A stretch of DNA of 64,000 bases from Loripinus fragilis (lineage: Eukaryota > Mollusca > Bivalvia > Lucinida > Lucinidae), in the NCBI GenBank assembly GCA_964019695.1, contig OZ026524.1:20453509-20517508 (forward strand), given 5' to 3'. Below are positions 33,941-46,918 of this stretch, piece by piece; positions within the stretch are counted from its first letter, which is position 1, and each line of letters begins with the position of its first letter. The notes beneath the pieces are model-generated. The model was not told the origin of the DNA. It worked only from the letters and a program-made list of their open reading frames with translations, and made no database searches. The position numbers were made by a program, and so were the translations under genes.

Positions 33941-35894
33941 ATAAATTGTTTGCTTCCAGAAACACACCTTTATGTTATTTATGTCATTTACGTTACATGT
34001 GCAACTACACCATACAAAATCATTATGTTTGATAGTTTCTTTTGTAATCTTCATCAAAAGTATTTATATTTTAAGTACCATGTTCCTAATAGACAATTTT
34101 TTTATATCTAAAAACTGCGAATAGCTTGTTTCTATCACACATACTTTAAGAATTATAGGTTGTTGAATAGGATGACCCCAAATAAAATGTTAATTAAGGA
34201 AAGAACATTTTCACTTAGAAAATAAGCATGTACATTTTACAAAACCATCAATGAGCATTCTATAGATAAATAAGAGTGAAAAGCTATTTAACATATTTCT
34301 GTTGTACAATATGATTTTGTTGCTTGTACGTTAATATGCAATATAAATTAATGACTTTAAGAATTACTATATATATTGCTTAATATCTTATATTTTATGT
34401 CATGTAATACTTTATTTCATCCCAAATTTTTTTAGTGTGTTGAATTTATGACAAGATATCAGTTGTTCTAAAATAAATATCAATTTTTTTTCAAGAAACT
34501 ATATCTATACACACTTACATTCCTGAAAAAGTTAAATATTTGTACGTTTTATATCCACAGCATATTTATTTTGATTTGTCCAAAGTTAAAGATTTTAAAA
34601 CTCATAAACAAAGAAAAGGATAACACTTCAGTAATAGTAGAAAGGTACATTTTCATTTTCTGTCAATTTTATCAAAGTAGCATATATAACCATATAAAAT
34701 ATATTGTATGGTCCTTTGTTTGTCCAAATTGTTGTCAGAGGCAGTATATAATTGGGTCTGAAAGCTTATATATGTTGGATGTAGATTTTTGTTATATTTA
34801 TCTCATAAAAGCTAAGTCTAATTAAATTGAAAGAAATCTAATCAGTAATTTAAAACAAACTTTGTAATTAGTTTTTTTTTGCTGTTCACAATATACAAAC
34901 ATAATCTCTAACATAATACAGGCTAGTTCATTGTATATCTATTTTAATTTACAATAAGAAGACTGCCAATTACTTAAGATTTTATGCAAGTGGTAGCATA
35001 CAATTTAACTTTGCTTACATTCCATCTAAGAGTTGGTAAAATAAAATTTGATACATGTAACAGTAGATAGCATACATAATACGTGTCTGTAATCAGTTAA
35101 TTTTGAAAGAGACTGTCTCAAAATTACAGTGTATACTGACATCTATATGCATATGCAGATGATGATACAGTACTTGTTTTAGCTTTTAAACTGATTTTAG
35201 TTTATTTTCAGAATAACTAATGGAAGCATTTATCACAACAACTTAGTACTTCTGATCATTTACTTAGCTGTTAACACTTTATAAAACATCCTATTTAGAA
35301 GAAACATTTTCCTAACTTCACCCACCTCAGTATGCTTTGGATATTAAGCGATTATAACCATAGGGTTTGGCATGTCATATGTCATGCATGGGGCAGAAAC
35401 CATTACGATTTTAACATCAGTATCTTTTTCTTATGACACAGATTAATGTCTGCTTTAATGTTTCATTTCTCAATTTCGACCTATATTTTAAAAGACATAT
35501 TTTAGGTAATTTTAGGAGTTATAGGTTAGCTTTTGTCCCCAAAGGTTATCAATATAGTTGGTGCGATCAAGAGGTGATATGCTATAATTATATGTATTTT
35601 GGTGGCTTACACAATGGGTGTTAGATCTTACTAAGCAACTACAATAATTTAATATCATTTTTTAAGTCTAAATTGGGCTGTAGTCAGTGATAAACTGTAT
35701 TGTATATATCATTCCTTATATAAAAAAGAAGCAAACATATACATTTCAGAGCGATGAAAGATTATCATATAAGCATTTAAGAAGTTTTTTGTGTGATTTT
35801 TAAGTGTTGCTTACATATTTGATAAAACACTCTGACTTGAAGGGGCGTTTTAATTGATTACAGTGTTAAGTGAGTTAATCAATCATGCTTTATT

Positions 35895-36682
35895 CAGGGC
35901 TCGAAAATTGTACACGTCCGCTCGTATTTACGAGTGGAAGTTCGGTAAGGGCGAGTGGAAATTGCCATTTGCTAGCCCGACAGGACGAGTAGATTTTTTT
36001 GGTTTTGTAATTATTTTTGAGGAAAAAAAAGAACTAACTAGCATGTTTTACAGCCTGCAAAAGCAATGCAAACACAGTGACGAAAGATCGTTTGGTAGGT
36101 TTAAAATGTCACTAAAATGTGACCAGATGTTTACACTAGTCAGCAGTAAATGCAACCTGGTAAAATCTGGTTGATCTTTGAACTGAATACCGGGACACAT
36201 TGGAAAATCAATTCGGCCTAAGGGTTTTGAAAGTATAAAGCCGACGTTCCGGATTTTATCTCCGTATACGAAAACGGGGGGGTCAGTCTGATTACCGCAG
36301 GATACCGCAGGCTACCACAGGATACCGCTGGATCCCCTGATATTGGCATTTTCAATGGAATTTACCATATTAAGGGGCACATATGTACTGGTCCAAGGGG
36401 TCCAAAGGCTGCTGCACCTCAATCTGATGCAGATGACTGAATAGCCTGATGGCTGAAAGGGGAATAGTGTAAACCACAGTTTTATTTGTTTTGACATATA
36501 TTACTAGTCAGTTGATGTCACATGTCACCTAAAACAAATTGTAAATAAGTTACTGAATTATGTGTTTTGTCTCTTTTAAAATACAAGACTTAAGGACGAG
36601 TTCAACTGGAGTAAGGACAAGTGAAAAATTTAGACACTTGCCCCACAGGACGAGTAGGCCCAAGAAATAATTTCGAGCCCTG
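35895..36682. mobile_element. CAGGGCTCGAAA-ended DNA transposon, TTTATT duplication
   Basis: The inverted ends are CAGGGCTCGAAAATT and AATTTCGAGCCCTG, with inner inverted CGAGTGG/CGAGTAG words. TTTATT flanks it directly (35889-35894, 36683-36688). At 36292-36330 the word ATACCGCAG repeats four times imperfectly. No gene; the 106-codon frame at its left is not supported. 36690-38340 has nothing recognisable. Confidence 0.8.
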
Positions 36683-38848
36683 TTTATTGGAGTTAATGCT
36701 TAGTTGCATTTTGTGTCAAATACAATAATTATCAATTCTCTCATTATTTCGCGCTCCAATGACAGTAATTTACATAAATTAGTAGTACTCACTCATATTG
36801 TGTTATAAATGCATAAACTATTTTAATGAAATGAAATTAAAATACATAAAAGTAAGAACAGTCTGCCTAAATTAATTAGTTAAAATTGTATTGAATAAGT
36901 AACGATTATAACAGTTACTGTTATATCATAAGATTTGTTGTTTAATCGCATACTGACTGTTTTCTGCATTTAATTAAATGCTTTTATGACAAGCTTCATG
37001 TCTATATATAAGTATTTAGTATAGGTCACAGATACAAAATATTGCGACAGAAAATGTACACTGAAATTAATATGACTGTTTAAGTAATACATGCTTTCTT
37101 GAGCTGTCAGTTCAAATGGTATGTTCTTTGTTTGTTTTTGTTACATGTTAAACACTAAAAACATACCATAAGAATAAAGCTAAATATTGATGTATCATAT
37201 GTTTTATATGATAAATTAAGAAACAGGAAAGACCGCACTTTTTCCAAATTTGGATACCATTATAATAGGGGGTGGGGTAAATCCATCCCTTCCATAAGGA
37301 AGTTTTGTGTCTGATATGTCTTTTGTCTAAACATTTTATATTGCTTTACTGTCTTATGTCAGAGATATATATAGATATATAACACACATTTAAAGGGAAA
37401 ATGTTTTAGAAAAGAACAGCAACAGATGAACATCATGCATGTTTTCTCTCATTATCTTACCACCATTATGCAACATAATGTACATATAAAGATTGCGTAC
37501 TACAGTAAATTTGCTACTGCAATTTGACAGTACAAAATATCGTGCAATGTCGCAAAAGACCTCGGAATTAAGTTTTTGCAGTCAAACCTGATCTGGCAGG
37601 TAAGTTGTGCCAGTTCAAATATTAAGGCTCAATCAGAAACTAGCTTCTGGTCTATTTATGACATAAAATGTTAGAATTACATCATAATACCAACAATTAC
37701 ATGGTTGAATTTCGACACGCATTCTTGCTAAATTTCAGAAAAAAGCATAGATTGAATACAAAAAATAGTGTGACTCTGCCCGTTGACTTAACGCTACACA
37801 GCTATAAAAAGCATGTGAGCAGGATCAGAAAATAACACAATCACACCAAGGAACAGCCACAGCCATACCAGTCACAAGACACTAAGAAGACAAACAAAGT
37901 AAAGCGACCAGCTCTATCTTCCCCATCAAGATGACTGCAAAATTATTAAGGACAAAAAGCACTACACAACAAAACATGGACACAAGGGACCACAGAATGT
38001 GAGCAACAATTAATATTGAATCACCAGATATAGAACCATCCCCTTAGAACATTGTCAGACTGCAGCATAAGCCACAGAGTGGGGGCTTAGATACATTTTA
38101 CTGGTACCAAATATTTGCCCTGGATGCTGTTGCTGTTAAAACAAAAACTGTGTAGATGGCATGGAAGTTTCAAACTATTGCAATGTATCATCACAGAGAA
38201 ACCATCGAATCAAATTAACATGCTCTGATGAAACAAAGAAAAGGCCAACAACTCACAGATAGACTGGGCTAAAGAAATGTTACCAGCCTAATGTAAGTAG
38301 ACATCATGCTTGGCCCATTCAGCTCTAATTTTTCCATCAAGGGTCTGCTCAGAATACCCGTTCAATAATTATGATCTCAAAATACGCATATAGTAGCTTT
38401 ATTTTGCTCGAAATACTCATACAATGGAATGCTAACATTGCTCGAAAAACGTTACAGTATAAATGGAAAAAACAGTGTGGCGTACAGTGTATAAAATGAT
38501 TAACACATACAAAATAAACTAAAAAGAGATAAATGGTGCAAATGACCATACACATATAGTGTTTAACTACGGATAAATCAGGTATTTACTTTGTGATTTC
38601 AAATGAAATCTTGTGAAATTAGCCTCGAGAATCGGTGTATGTAGCGGTGTTTCACTGAGCAGAGAGAAAAAACACTTGTTTTCGCGGCAAATCTCGAATT
38701 TTGGGACAAACCTCCAACTAATTCTACATATGAAAACATCTCCAATCCATTATTTAGTACTGGCTAGTATTTGGATAACTGAAATCAAGCTTATTGAAGA
38801 GTAATAACCGTTATTATCCAGCCTATGACTTATTCTTGTCTTCATTTT

Positions 38849-38901
38849 CCGCCATTTTTTGCTCGAAAAAACGGTCGCATAGGTACAGCCTCCGATAGCC
38901 T
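38849..38901 (-). promoter_or_regulatory. Conserved 53-bp core of the large element, right copy
   Basis: Inverted partner of 30868-30920, differing by one extra A in the AAAAAATGGCGG run. The first triplets after ATG differ between the two copies and stop after about ten codons on each side. Confidence 0.45.
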
Positions 38902-39187
38902 GCATATGGGGGCCTAAAAAAGCCCCTGAATGCATGTAGCTCTTTCATGCTCAGCTGAGTTGAGTATGATATAAAGTTTCATAACCTTGGGGTCTGATCA
39001 TGAACAGCTCAAAGTGAGCTTTTTACTGATCTGTACTCAATGTCAACAATTTTTACTTTATATGACTACTCCTATACCATTGGGCCAATTTTAGACAAAC
39101 TTCATAAGAATATTCCCTGGGTGACCCTCTTAAAAAAATCGCTTCATCAAAATATACAGGATCTTACATGAGTGCTCATGTTTTATT

Positions 39188-39430
39188 GAATTTATTAAAC
39201 AAGTTGGGGAAAAGAGATAAAATGCGAGGCTTGCCGAGCATTTTATCTCTTTTTCGCAACGAGTTTAATATATTCAATGATACAAGAGCACGAATGTTAG
39301 ATTCTATTTATCATATGACAAATACTTTGAAATCTCATTTCTGGCGTAAAAAAGTTATAATTTTGTCATTATGTACGCAACGTTGTTATGAACGTCATAA
39401 CGTTTCCCGTAAATCTATAAACCACTAGTG
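39188..39430. repeat. Palindromic cluster
   Basis: AAAGAGATAAAATGC (39212) pairs with GCATTTTATCTCTTT (39238), and outside it TTGAATTTATTAAACAAGTTG pairs imperfectly with the region to 39280. TAAACCACTAGTGGTTTA (39417-39434) is a further perfect 18-bp palindrome. Confidence 0.75.
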
Positions 39431-39585
39431 GTTTATCGATTTTATTGCATGGTGTTATATCACTCCCAGACGCGACGTCATGTGATAAATATAGGTTAAT
39501 TGCCAAGGGACGTGGCAAGTTTCCAATACATACTATATAAGAAGGTTTAGGCCACTTGGTTATTTTATTATTCTCTTTGTTTTTG

Positions 39586-39620
39586 TGTGTGCGTGTGTGT
39601 GTGTGTGTGGGGGGGGGGTG
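39586..39620. repeat. (GT)n then G run microsatellite
   Basis: GTGTGTGCGTGTGTGTGTGT is followed by nine or more G. Confidence 0.9.
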
Positions 39621-39826
39621 TAAATGTAGGTCAATGGATTTTCAATTCAGTGTTTAAAAGTCACCTATCTAGAGTGAGCATTTCCCAATCAAGAACAGAA
39701 AGGGATTACAGCCCAAAGGCGTCACAAATCTTACAACAAATCAAACCTTGCTGAGATCAATATTATACATTTTAAAATGAAGTCAAGTCAAAATTTCCAC
39801 TTCACTCATTGACGCTCTTTAAGGTA

Positions 39827-40014
39827 GTGATAGGCGGCAATCTTAAAACATCAATACTATGGACGAACATAGATCAAAAATCGTTAGAAACAAGAGTCTT
39901 CGTTGCCATTGTCGCCGGTCAGGCAACAAATGGCAATTGAAAACACTGTTTCTAGTGATTTTTGATCTGCGTTTGCCGATTGTTTGGAGTGTTTTTGATT
40001 GCCACCTATCCGGT
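39827..40014. repeat. Foldback repeat with ~65-bp imperfect arms
   Basis: GATAGGCGGCAATC and AGATCAAAAATCGTTAGAAA at the left pair with TTTCTAGTGATTTTTGATCT and GATTGCCACCTATC at the right. Confidence 0.75.
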
Positions 40015-40179
40015 GTGATATCATCAGCAAAGACTCAGATAAAACCATACACAATTTGCAACTCACATCAGCTTGGATTAGAAATTGAAAGACCAGAGCT
40101 ATTTTATATGATAAAAGAAATATTTTTTTTTAGGCGATTTTTTTCAGCCTCCATATAAAAAAACTCATGGAGTATTAGG

Positions 40180-40202
40180 CCACTGGCTGGATATGGTTTA
40201 CC

Positions 40203-40242
<40 letters not shown>

Positions 40243-40750
40243 CGGGGGAATTTTGTAGACCATACTTTTCTTGAAGCCCAATGTCTTGCAAGAATTTTGC
40301 AACATGTTAGCCCTCTTACAATGGCAGCGTTAAGCTGTAACAGCCTGTTACATACGTTACCCTACAAAATATTTGATTATTAAAATTCTTTTTAAGACTT
40401 CAGAAAAGTGCAAAAGATAAGGTAAGATTTCCAAATTGGTCATATTTTCTAAATAAGCTTTTACTGGGCCACAGATAATGACATTTGAAAACAAATATAG
40501 TCATCTCCGATGTAGTGTATGTTACCTTTTTTCATTGAACCCCCTTTTAAATGATAAATGCATCTAATATAGTTTGTCATAAATTTTATTGAAACCCGTT
40601 TATGTTCATTAATTTGGTATTATATTAAAGATATTTTAATAACCTTTTCAAAACTGCAAGCATTACGTTTCTATCTTATATACTTTTTGAGTTATTAGAT
40701 GTTGAACATGGTAACCCCATATCACAGACAAATGTAAAATGTAATTCTCC
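40180..40750. repeat. Extra copy of the terminal repeat, with 38-C run
   Basis: CTGGATATGG..CCCGCGGGGGAATTTTGTA and the block GTTAGCCCTCTTACAATGGC resemble the true termini at 40755 and 44590. 40204-40241 is 38 uninterrupted C, whereas the other copies have seven or eight. Confidence 0.7.
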
Positions 40751-40751
40751 A

Positions 40752-43700
40752 GGCCTAGTGCTGGCTATAGACCCCACTCCCCCCCAGGGGGAATTTCGTA
40801 CACTATGATTTCCAGATACTACATTATATAAGCCACAAAATGAAATATGTTAGCCCTCTGAGAGTGGCAGCATTAGCTGGTAACATCATGTTACGTACGT
40901 TACCCGCAAAATAACATTAAATTTTCCTGATAATGTCTCCAACATGACATATTCACACTTTTTTAAGTCAGGCACAGGTTTAAGAACTTCTTATAGAAAA
41001 AAAACATAATTTAAGCATTTATTTTATAACTGTCTTGAGTTTTTGCCGTTGTATATGTTACTTAGTGTTTCATATGTTATTTCCAAGTATCAGTATGGCA
41101 GTTATTGACTTTACATGTATTACATCCGTCAGTTAATATAGTAAATCTATAAGGCTGCTATTCAATTGAATAAAAGTTCCTAATTATGGTGTCTTACACT
41201 ATTTTACAGCCCAGGTTACATACGTTACTCTCTGAATACCATTAAACATTCAAGATATGGTCTCCAACACAACCTGCTTGTACTTATTTGCATGCTGGCA
41301 CAGTTCGATGTATTTCTTTTTACTCTGGCCCATTTGCTGAGGAAGTAACTCAAAACATAAACTATCATAAACCCTCTTTTCTTTTATAGAGACATCAAAT
41401 ATAGTTGACATAATACTCATGGAAAGCTTGTAACATTCAGTGCAATGTGCGAGTAACAACTTAAAAGATCAAAGAAACCCATCAAGTAGAAGTAATAGAG
41501 CTAATCCTTGTATATTATCCAAAGGTTTTAAAGAATTTTCCTATACAACTTATTAATCCTCTATCAGATTTATCTTGCAAGGATTTTGCAATATGCTAGC
41601 ACTCTGGTAATGGCACCATTACCTTGTAACAGCCAATAATATATATATTACCCATCGACATCTTTGATAATTATAGTAAATGACATGATTTATGAAAAGT
41701 GCAAACCATAAGGTAAGATTTCCTAATTGGCTATATCATCCAAGTAAGCTATTTTTGCATCACAGATATGGACCTTTGAAAACAAATATGCACTCCAAAG
41801 TGTTACGTATGTTACTTTTTTCATTATTCCTATATAAATGATTTATGAAACTAAGATATTTTGATATTTTTTTAATGTAAATGTGCTTACTAACTCATTT
41901 TGTATTAAAGAATGTTTATGTACCTTTTGGAAACTGCAAATTTTATGTTTCTATCTTTTATAAGGTTTGAGTTGTTGAGTTTTGAACATGGTAACCCCAT
42001 ATCACACAAAATGTGAAATATAATTCTGTGGCTCTTTTGTTAGTGTACAATCAAGTTTTCTTTCACCCAGAGGTACTCGATTTCCTTCCCATTTATTTTA
42101 CACATTTTGTCCATATCTGGAAAGCCTCACTTGTTTTCATCAGGAAAGACTTGATAGTTCAATCTTTGTATGTACAGCTTAAGGACAGAAAAACAGGGTG
42201 GAGGTAAGCTCATGTTCATGCCATTTGAAATAGTCAGTATATGTGTATGGCTTTGGTACTGTTTTCAGAAATATTTCGTACTGCAGCTTATTCACAATTG
42301 CATAAATAGAACATGTTAGGGCTTCATACCAATGATGAGTGCTTAGAGCAATTATTTATTTGTTTTCCTACCCTGCTTAGAATGTTGATGAACTAGTGTG
42401 GGAGGGGTTCTCTATCAGTTTGATAGGAATAACCTTTCCGTGGTACAAACACATCAGCACATTGGTAGTGTCACAATCTGTTAAACAGTGTATTACTGTA
42501 GATCTCTTCCCCCATATTCTGACCAATGTTGTTGACATTCAGAAGGTGCACCTTTTGTTGCATACACCATTGTTGAACAAAACACACAGGTAATCCTCTG
42601 CGAGAATGTTTGTAAGACTTTATAGACTGCTGCTTATACATTGTATATATGTATCAATGACAAAACCAACATGCCCTGCCTTTAGTGCCTGGTTGAATAC
42701 TGGTGCCATCAAATCCATGAATGTGACAGGAAAAGCTATTATGCTCTGTAGTTACGGCATTAACATCAACATTATGTGTAGCACTACATGGCCAATCTAA
42801 TGTTGGTTCAATGTGTGATTGCAAGCCATGCACTTGTTTGGACTTGTCAGTTTTGGTGGAAATTCTATCAGGAATTAACAGTGACCATGGTACAGGTCCC
42901 AGAAGGAACGGCAGTGTCAACTCAAGGTCAACATTATGTCCAATAGAAAGGTCATGCTTACCAAAGACGCTCCTTTAAGCTCTTATCTGGCTGTTTACGT
43001 TTTGTAAATTGGACAATTTCTCCTTGCTTGACCTCGCAAGCATCAAAACTTTATTAGCTTGTAGCATTTTATGGGGTTGTGAAGACAGATTTTTTAAACT
43101 AAAAGTGAGTCAATGAAGTCTGCAACAGCCTTCCTGCCCATGTCATCAGCCTCAATAAGATCCTTAGCTATGCCAGGCTTAGCAGGCACACCGAAAGACA
43201 AAAAGTACAGTTCATTGTCTTCAAAACTTGAACTAAAAGGATTGATGAAGCCTTGAAATGCCTCTAGTACTCGTTCTACTTTGCATCTGAGCAGATTGAA
43301 TATTTCATTTCAGTGCATTGAAGAGTTGTTTCAATATATTGAGCTCTGATGTGATGAATAATACACCATTCCATCTGTAGTACGAAGCATAGTTCTAGTT
43401 GTTGAAGCCTATAATACCTCTTTATTGTTTGCCTGATAGTTATGTCAAAAGCATTTCTCAATCAAAGAACCAATGATTGTGACACACTAAACCCATTTTG
43501 TTCGAGAAGTTCTTTGCATCTGCGATGTGTATCAGACAAATTTATGAGTGTAATCAGTTACACAGGTACATATTGTGCGTAGTTGTTTTGATCGTTCGCA
43601 ATGAACATTGGGAACAAGGCATACAGATAGAGATGACATGCAATTAAAAGTTGTTTTTCATGTAGCCATAATCGGTGCCAACACCATCTGAATCATATCC

Positions 43701-44592
43701 ATATACCTCTCCCAGATTTGAGCTGTTTCACAGTGACTGTCTTTCAGAACTTCCGTTCTGAATGCATGGTATCTATACTGTTCATGTGGGCAAATAGCGA
43801 AGATTGATAGATCACATTATATTATTAGTTTAAATCACCATGCATAGATTGATAAGGAAATTCTATGACAGTCTTTATACATGTGTATTCAACAACTGCT
43901 ATACAGATACTCAGAGTAACATATGTATCATTTGGTAACACGCATAACAGTTATAGCTCAAGGCATTTATTAAATGAATACTTAAAATAGGTAAACCTTG
44001 TTAAAAGAAGTACATAAACCTGTGCAAGCATGCAATTAAGTATAAACAGGGCTTGTTAGAGACATAAACTGAAATGTTTAATGCTATTTTGAAGGTAACA
44101 TACATAACATGGACCTGAAAAAAAGTGTAAGTGATCATAAAAAAGAACTTAAAATCATTTAAGTAGCAGCCTTATAGACTTACTATATTCTGTGACAGAT
44201 GTAATACACGTGTAGTCAATAAATACCATACTGATACTCGGAAATAACGCAGGAAACACTAAGTAACGTATAAAACGGTAATTGCTCAAGCCATTTATAA
44301 ATTTAATACTAAAAATATGTAACTGTGTTATAAGTTCATAAACCTGTGTCAGCATGCAAATATGTACAAACATGTCAAGGTTGAGGCATTATGAGGGACG
44401 CTTAATGCTATTTTGGGGGGTAACGTATATAACGTGATGTTACATGTTAACGCTGCCACTCTCAGAGGGCTAACATCTTTTATTTTGTGTCTTATATAAT
44501 GCAGTTTTAGAAAATCATAGTGTACAAAATTCCCCCGGGGGGGAGGGGGGTCTATAGCCAGCTCAAGCTCATGATTTTCCATGTGGACAGGG
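40752..44592. mobile_element. Decayed 3.8-kb TIR element with repeated GTTAC-type palindromes
   Basis: The left end (CTGGCTATAGACCCCACTCC, then GGGGGAATTTCGTACACTAT and TTAGCCCTCTGAGAGTGGCA) recurs inverted at 44440-44592 at high similarity over about 150 bp. Both subterminal regions are studded with GTTACGTACGTTAC-like words (40347, 40890, 41215, 41808, 43918, 44096, 44430). On the minus strand it holds fragments of a repeat-family protein. This looks like a dead autonomous element. Confidence 0.75.
42430..43290 (-). pseudogene. Broken gene of an invertebrate repeat-associated protein family
   Basis: In minus-strand order, with frame changes, I read AFQGFINPFSSSFEDNELYF with a stop at 43094, then LGPVPWSL near 42900, then HVGFVIDTY near 42665, then HCLTDCDTTN near 42480. 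From memory, a repeated uncharacterised protein of cnidarian and mollusc genomes has the same order of blocks: NPF-x-L, LGPLPWSL, IDVVFDxY, and HxxTGCDTTS. Its position inside a TIR element suggests an element-encoded protein, but I do not know its activity. Several stops and frameshifts make it non-functional. Confidence 0.6.
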
Positions 44593-44641
44593 AAGACTCT
44601 GATCAGAGTGGGCGGATGATCTGAGTCTTCGTTGTCCACAT
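44584..44641. repeat. Hairpin of GATCAG type
   Basis: ATGTGGACAGGGAAGACTCT with GATCAGAG pairs imperfectly with GATCTGAGTCTTCGTTGTCC and ACAT. It is directly outside the end of the 3.8-kb element. Confidence 0.65.
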
Positions 44642-44964
44642 GTCATATAGGGTTTTTTTTTCATGGCATGTCATCTGCGTTTTTCTGATAAAGTCTCTAG
44701 ACGACAAATAAGGTTTGGAACATATGTTTAAGTCTATTTCGTCTAAATTTAGAATCCATTAGGACAAGTGCTCAATCTTCAGCTTTAGACAAATTGAGAA
44801 GCTTGCACATTTCATTAAATTCAACAAAAACTAGGCTTATTGGACAATTACCATATTTCTTCGGATACAGATGGTGGACAAAAGTATTCACCGGTCTGTG
44901 ACTTAGCTGTATAAAGCAGTGTATTTTCAGATTTTTTGTAAAAATTACTGTTGCTATTTTAATT

Positions 44965-45143
44965 ACTGTTGATTCTTTAAGTCCCAGTCAACAATTTTTC
45001 AGTCATGTCGGCACAGGTCTCCCTGGGTTGAACCAGTACTTAGCAGAGGATAACATGTCTTGCTCAAGACTCAACGCAGTGCCTCAGGTCAGGCTCTAAC
45101 CTGCAAACCCTCAATCTCACTCTACCACTGAGCCACTGTATCT
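44965..45143 (-). mobile_element. SINE, family 1
   Basis: Tail module AAGTCCCAGTCAACAATTTT, body CTTGCTCAAGACTCAACGC and tRNA-like head end CTCTACCACTGAGCCACTGT. Confidence 0.85.
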
Positions 45144-45196
45144 TAGTTGCCACAACTGTCATATAGAAGACAAGAACTGAGAGCATGATTTATTCG

Positions 45197-45440
45197 TTTT
45201 GATTCTTTACGTCCCAGTAAACAATTTTTCAGTCATGTCAGGATGAATCTTCCTGGTTTAAGCAGCAGATAAAGTGTCTTGCTCAAGGACACAACACAGT
45301 GACACTGCCGGCGGTGAGACTTGAACTAGGAACACTTCCATCCCCACCGAAAACAATTTGCAGCTCGCATCAGCTTGGATCAGAAGTTTTAGCACTACAT
45401 TCTCCTTTTTTCGCTATGTGAACCACTGTGCTCCTCTCTA
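45197..45440 (-). mobile_element. SINE, family 1, diverged
   Basis: TTTACGTCCCAGTAAACAAT, CTTGCTCAAGGACACAACAC and a head ending in GTGAACCACTGTGCTCC. An inserted 45350-45400 stretch resembles 40048-40085. Confidence 0.7.
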
Positions 45441-45678
45441 TCAGCAGTCTGATCAATATTTTCACTGTTTGCAGAGACCTATCTATATGAATATATAGGG
45501 TTAATATGGCAGTTTTTTTCTACTTTGTATATCTAGGCCACAAATAGGCATTATTAAGACACCTGATTCGTGCAAGATTTTTGTCTTACGCAAGCAGATT
45601 TTCTATATTACCATGTGACTGCACATTCCGCTAGAAATAAGAGAAGTAAACTAAAATCAAAAGATTTGTATTGCAGTA

Positions 45679-45991
45679 TACAGTAAAACCTGTCTTAAGC
45701 GGCCACTCAAAAAGACCAAAAATTGGTTTTCAATACCGATTATCGCTTAATGCAGGTCAAAAGTATTGCAGAATGCTCCAAGAGTGCATTCTGCAATACT
45801 TTCGACCTTCAATAAGCTACCATTTGTCTTTGGTTTAAACAATATCTTATTGGATAAATCACAAGACATGTTATGAAAGTAAATAGTCAGAAGTAGGATC
45901 TGAAATTATTGTGGTCATTTCCTAAAAATTAGTCTTTAAGACCTTTGCTTTGTCTATTTTTGAGTGGCTGTTTAAGACAGGTTTTACTGTA
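45679..45991. mobile_element. CAGTAAAACCTG MITE, copy 1
   Basis: The ends are TACAGTAAAACCTGTC and inverted GACAGGTTTTACTGTA, fitting a TA duplication. The centre is the hairpin GTATTGCAGAATGC against GCATTCTGCAATAC. This copy has extra DNA right of the hairpin. Confidence 0.9.
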
Positions 45992-46344
45992 CTCTGTTTA
46001 CAGCACTATTTGCTTGGTGATGTAGTGCATAGTAATTGTCCTTGGTGTACTCTTTCAGCACACTGAGACCTAGTGACCTTGACCTACATGTCATGCTCCA
46101 GTGACTTTGTCATGATTCTATGTAGCAAAGTGTGTTTCTATGCAGCAATTATAGTAGAAACGATGTTGTTACGTTAACGGGTCCCAAATTAAAATTGTCC
46201 ATTTCATCGAATGATAGAAGTAGGCTAAGTTAGTGATTTTCATTTCTACAATGACAGCTGCCACCATCAAACATAGTATTAAATTGTCCTCAGCAAAGTT
46301 TTCAAGGTGACATTGACCTATATATACACTCCAGTGACTCTGTG

Positions 46345-46535
46345 TATTGTGTTTTGATTTGATTCTTTACGTCCAATCAACAATCTTTCAGTTATGTAGG
46401 GACGGGTCTTGCTTGGCCAAACCAGTACTAAGCTAGGATTAATGACGCTGGTGAGGCTCAAACCCGCTGCCCCTCGGTCTCCAGTCAAGCACTCTACCAA
46501 GCCACTGTGCTCCCTACTGTAGTGTCCCTTCTGGA
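46345..46535 (-). mobile_element. SINE, family 1, with internal deletion
   Basis: Tail TTCTTTACGTCCAATCAACA; the CTTGCTCAAGGACACAACGC block is missing; the head ends AAGCACTCTACCAAGCCACT. Confidence 0.85.
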
Positions 46536-46918
46536 ATAAAATCAGCACAAATATGTGTTTCAAAACCTAATTGGGCTTTTGATCTTAAAAATGTTACTGA
46601 TGTTTTCATTGTAAATAGGGAAAGCATTTGATAAACATTGGATATTATAGAGAAATCAATTAAAAGAAAAGTAAAATTGCAACAATATAGCTCATGGCAC
46701 GAAAAAATATCTAATTTCCATATCTGGACTGATTAATTTCAAATTTGGAATGGTCTTCGAAGATCTAGGAGTTAAGATGTATAGCCTACAATTACAAGAT
46801 TTACAGGGGAATTAATTGACTGATAATAGTGTGGTGCCAGACAGAACAGAATTAAAACTGTTTGAGTACCTGGGAACCAATATATTCAGACAGGAAATAC
46901 ACGTGTAAAGAAATTAGT

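Larger units (their letters stand above)
28295..38933. mobile_element. Decayed large element with inverted ends and a 53-bp conserved core
   Basis: The outer ends are GCATTAAGGGGCTTTTTTGG (28295) and the inverted form ending in AAAAAAGCCCCTGAATGC (38933); ATGT flanks both sides. A 53-bp core (30868-30920) recurs inverted at 38849-38901 with one indel. Further in, 31320-31400 and 38349-38440 match in inverted orientation with much divergence (GTTTTTCGAG, GAGTATTT-CGAG, ACGGGTA). On the left the terminus and core are 2.5 kb apart, while on the right they are adjacent, so 28320-30860 is probably a later insertion. No long frame survives. Superfamily unknown. Confidence 0.6.

Noticed and set aside
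34571..34825. 84-codon frame with cysteines (CPKLKIL..CPNCCQ)
   Set aside because: AT-rich surroundings, no family similarity and no splice signals that extend it.
37800..38260. Possible decayed coding DNA (less AT-rich patch)
   Set aside because: No motif could be read in any frame on either strand.
39859..40158. 99-codon frame on the plus strand
   Set aside because: It lies across the foldback repeat 39827-40014; both strands are open there because of the inverted structure.
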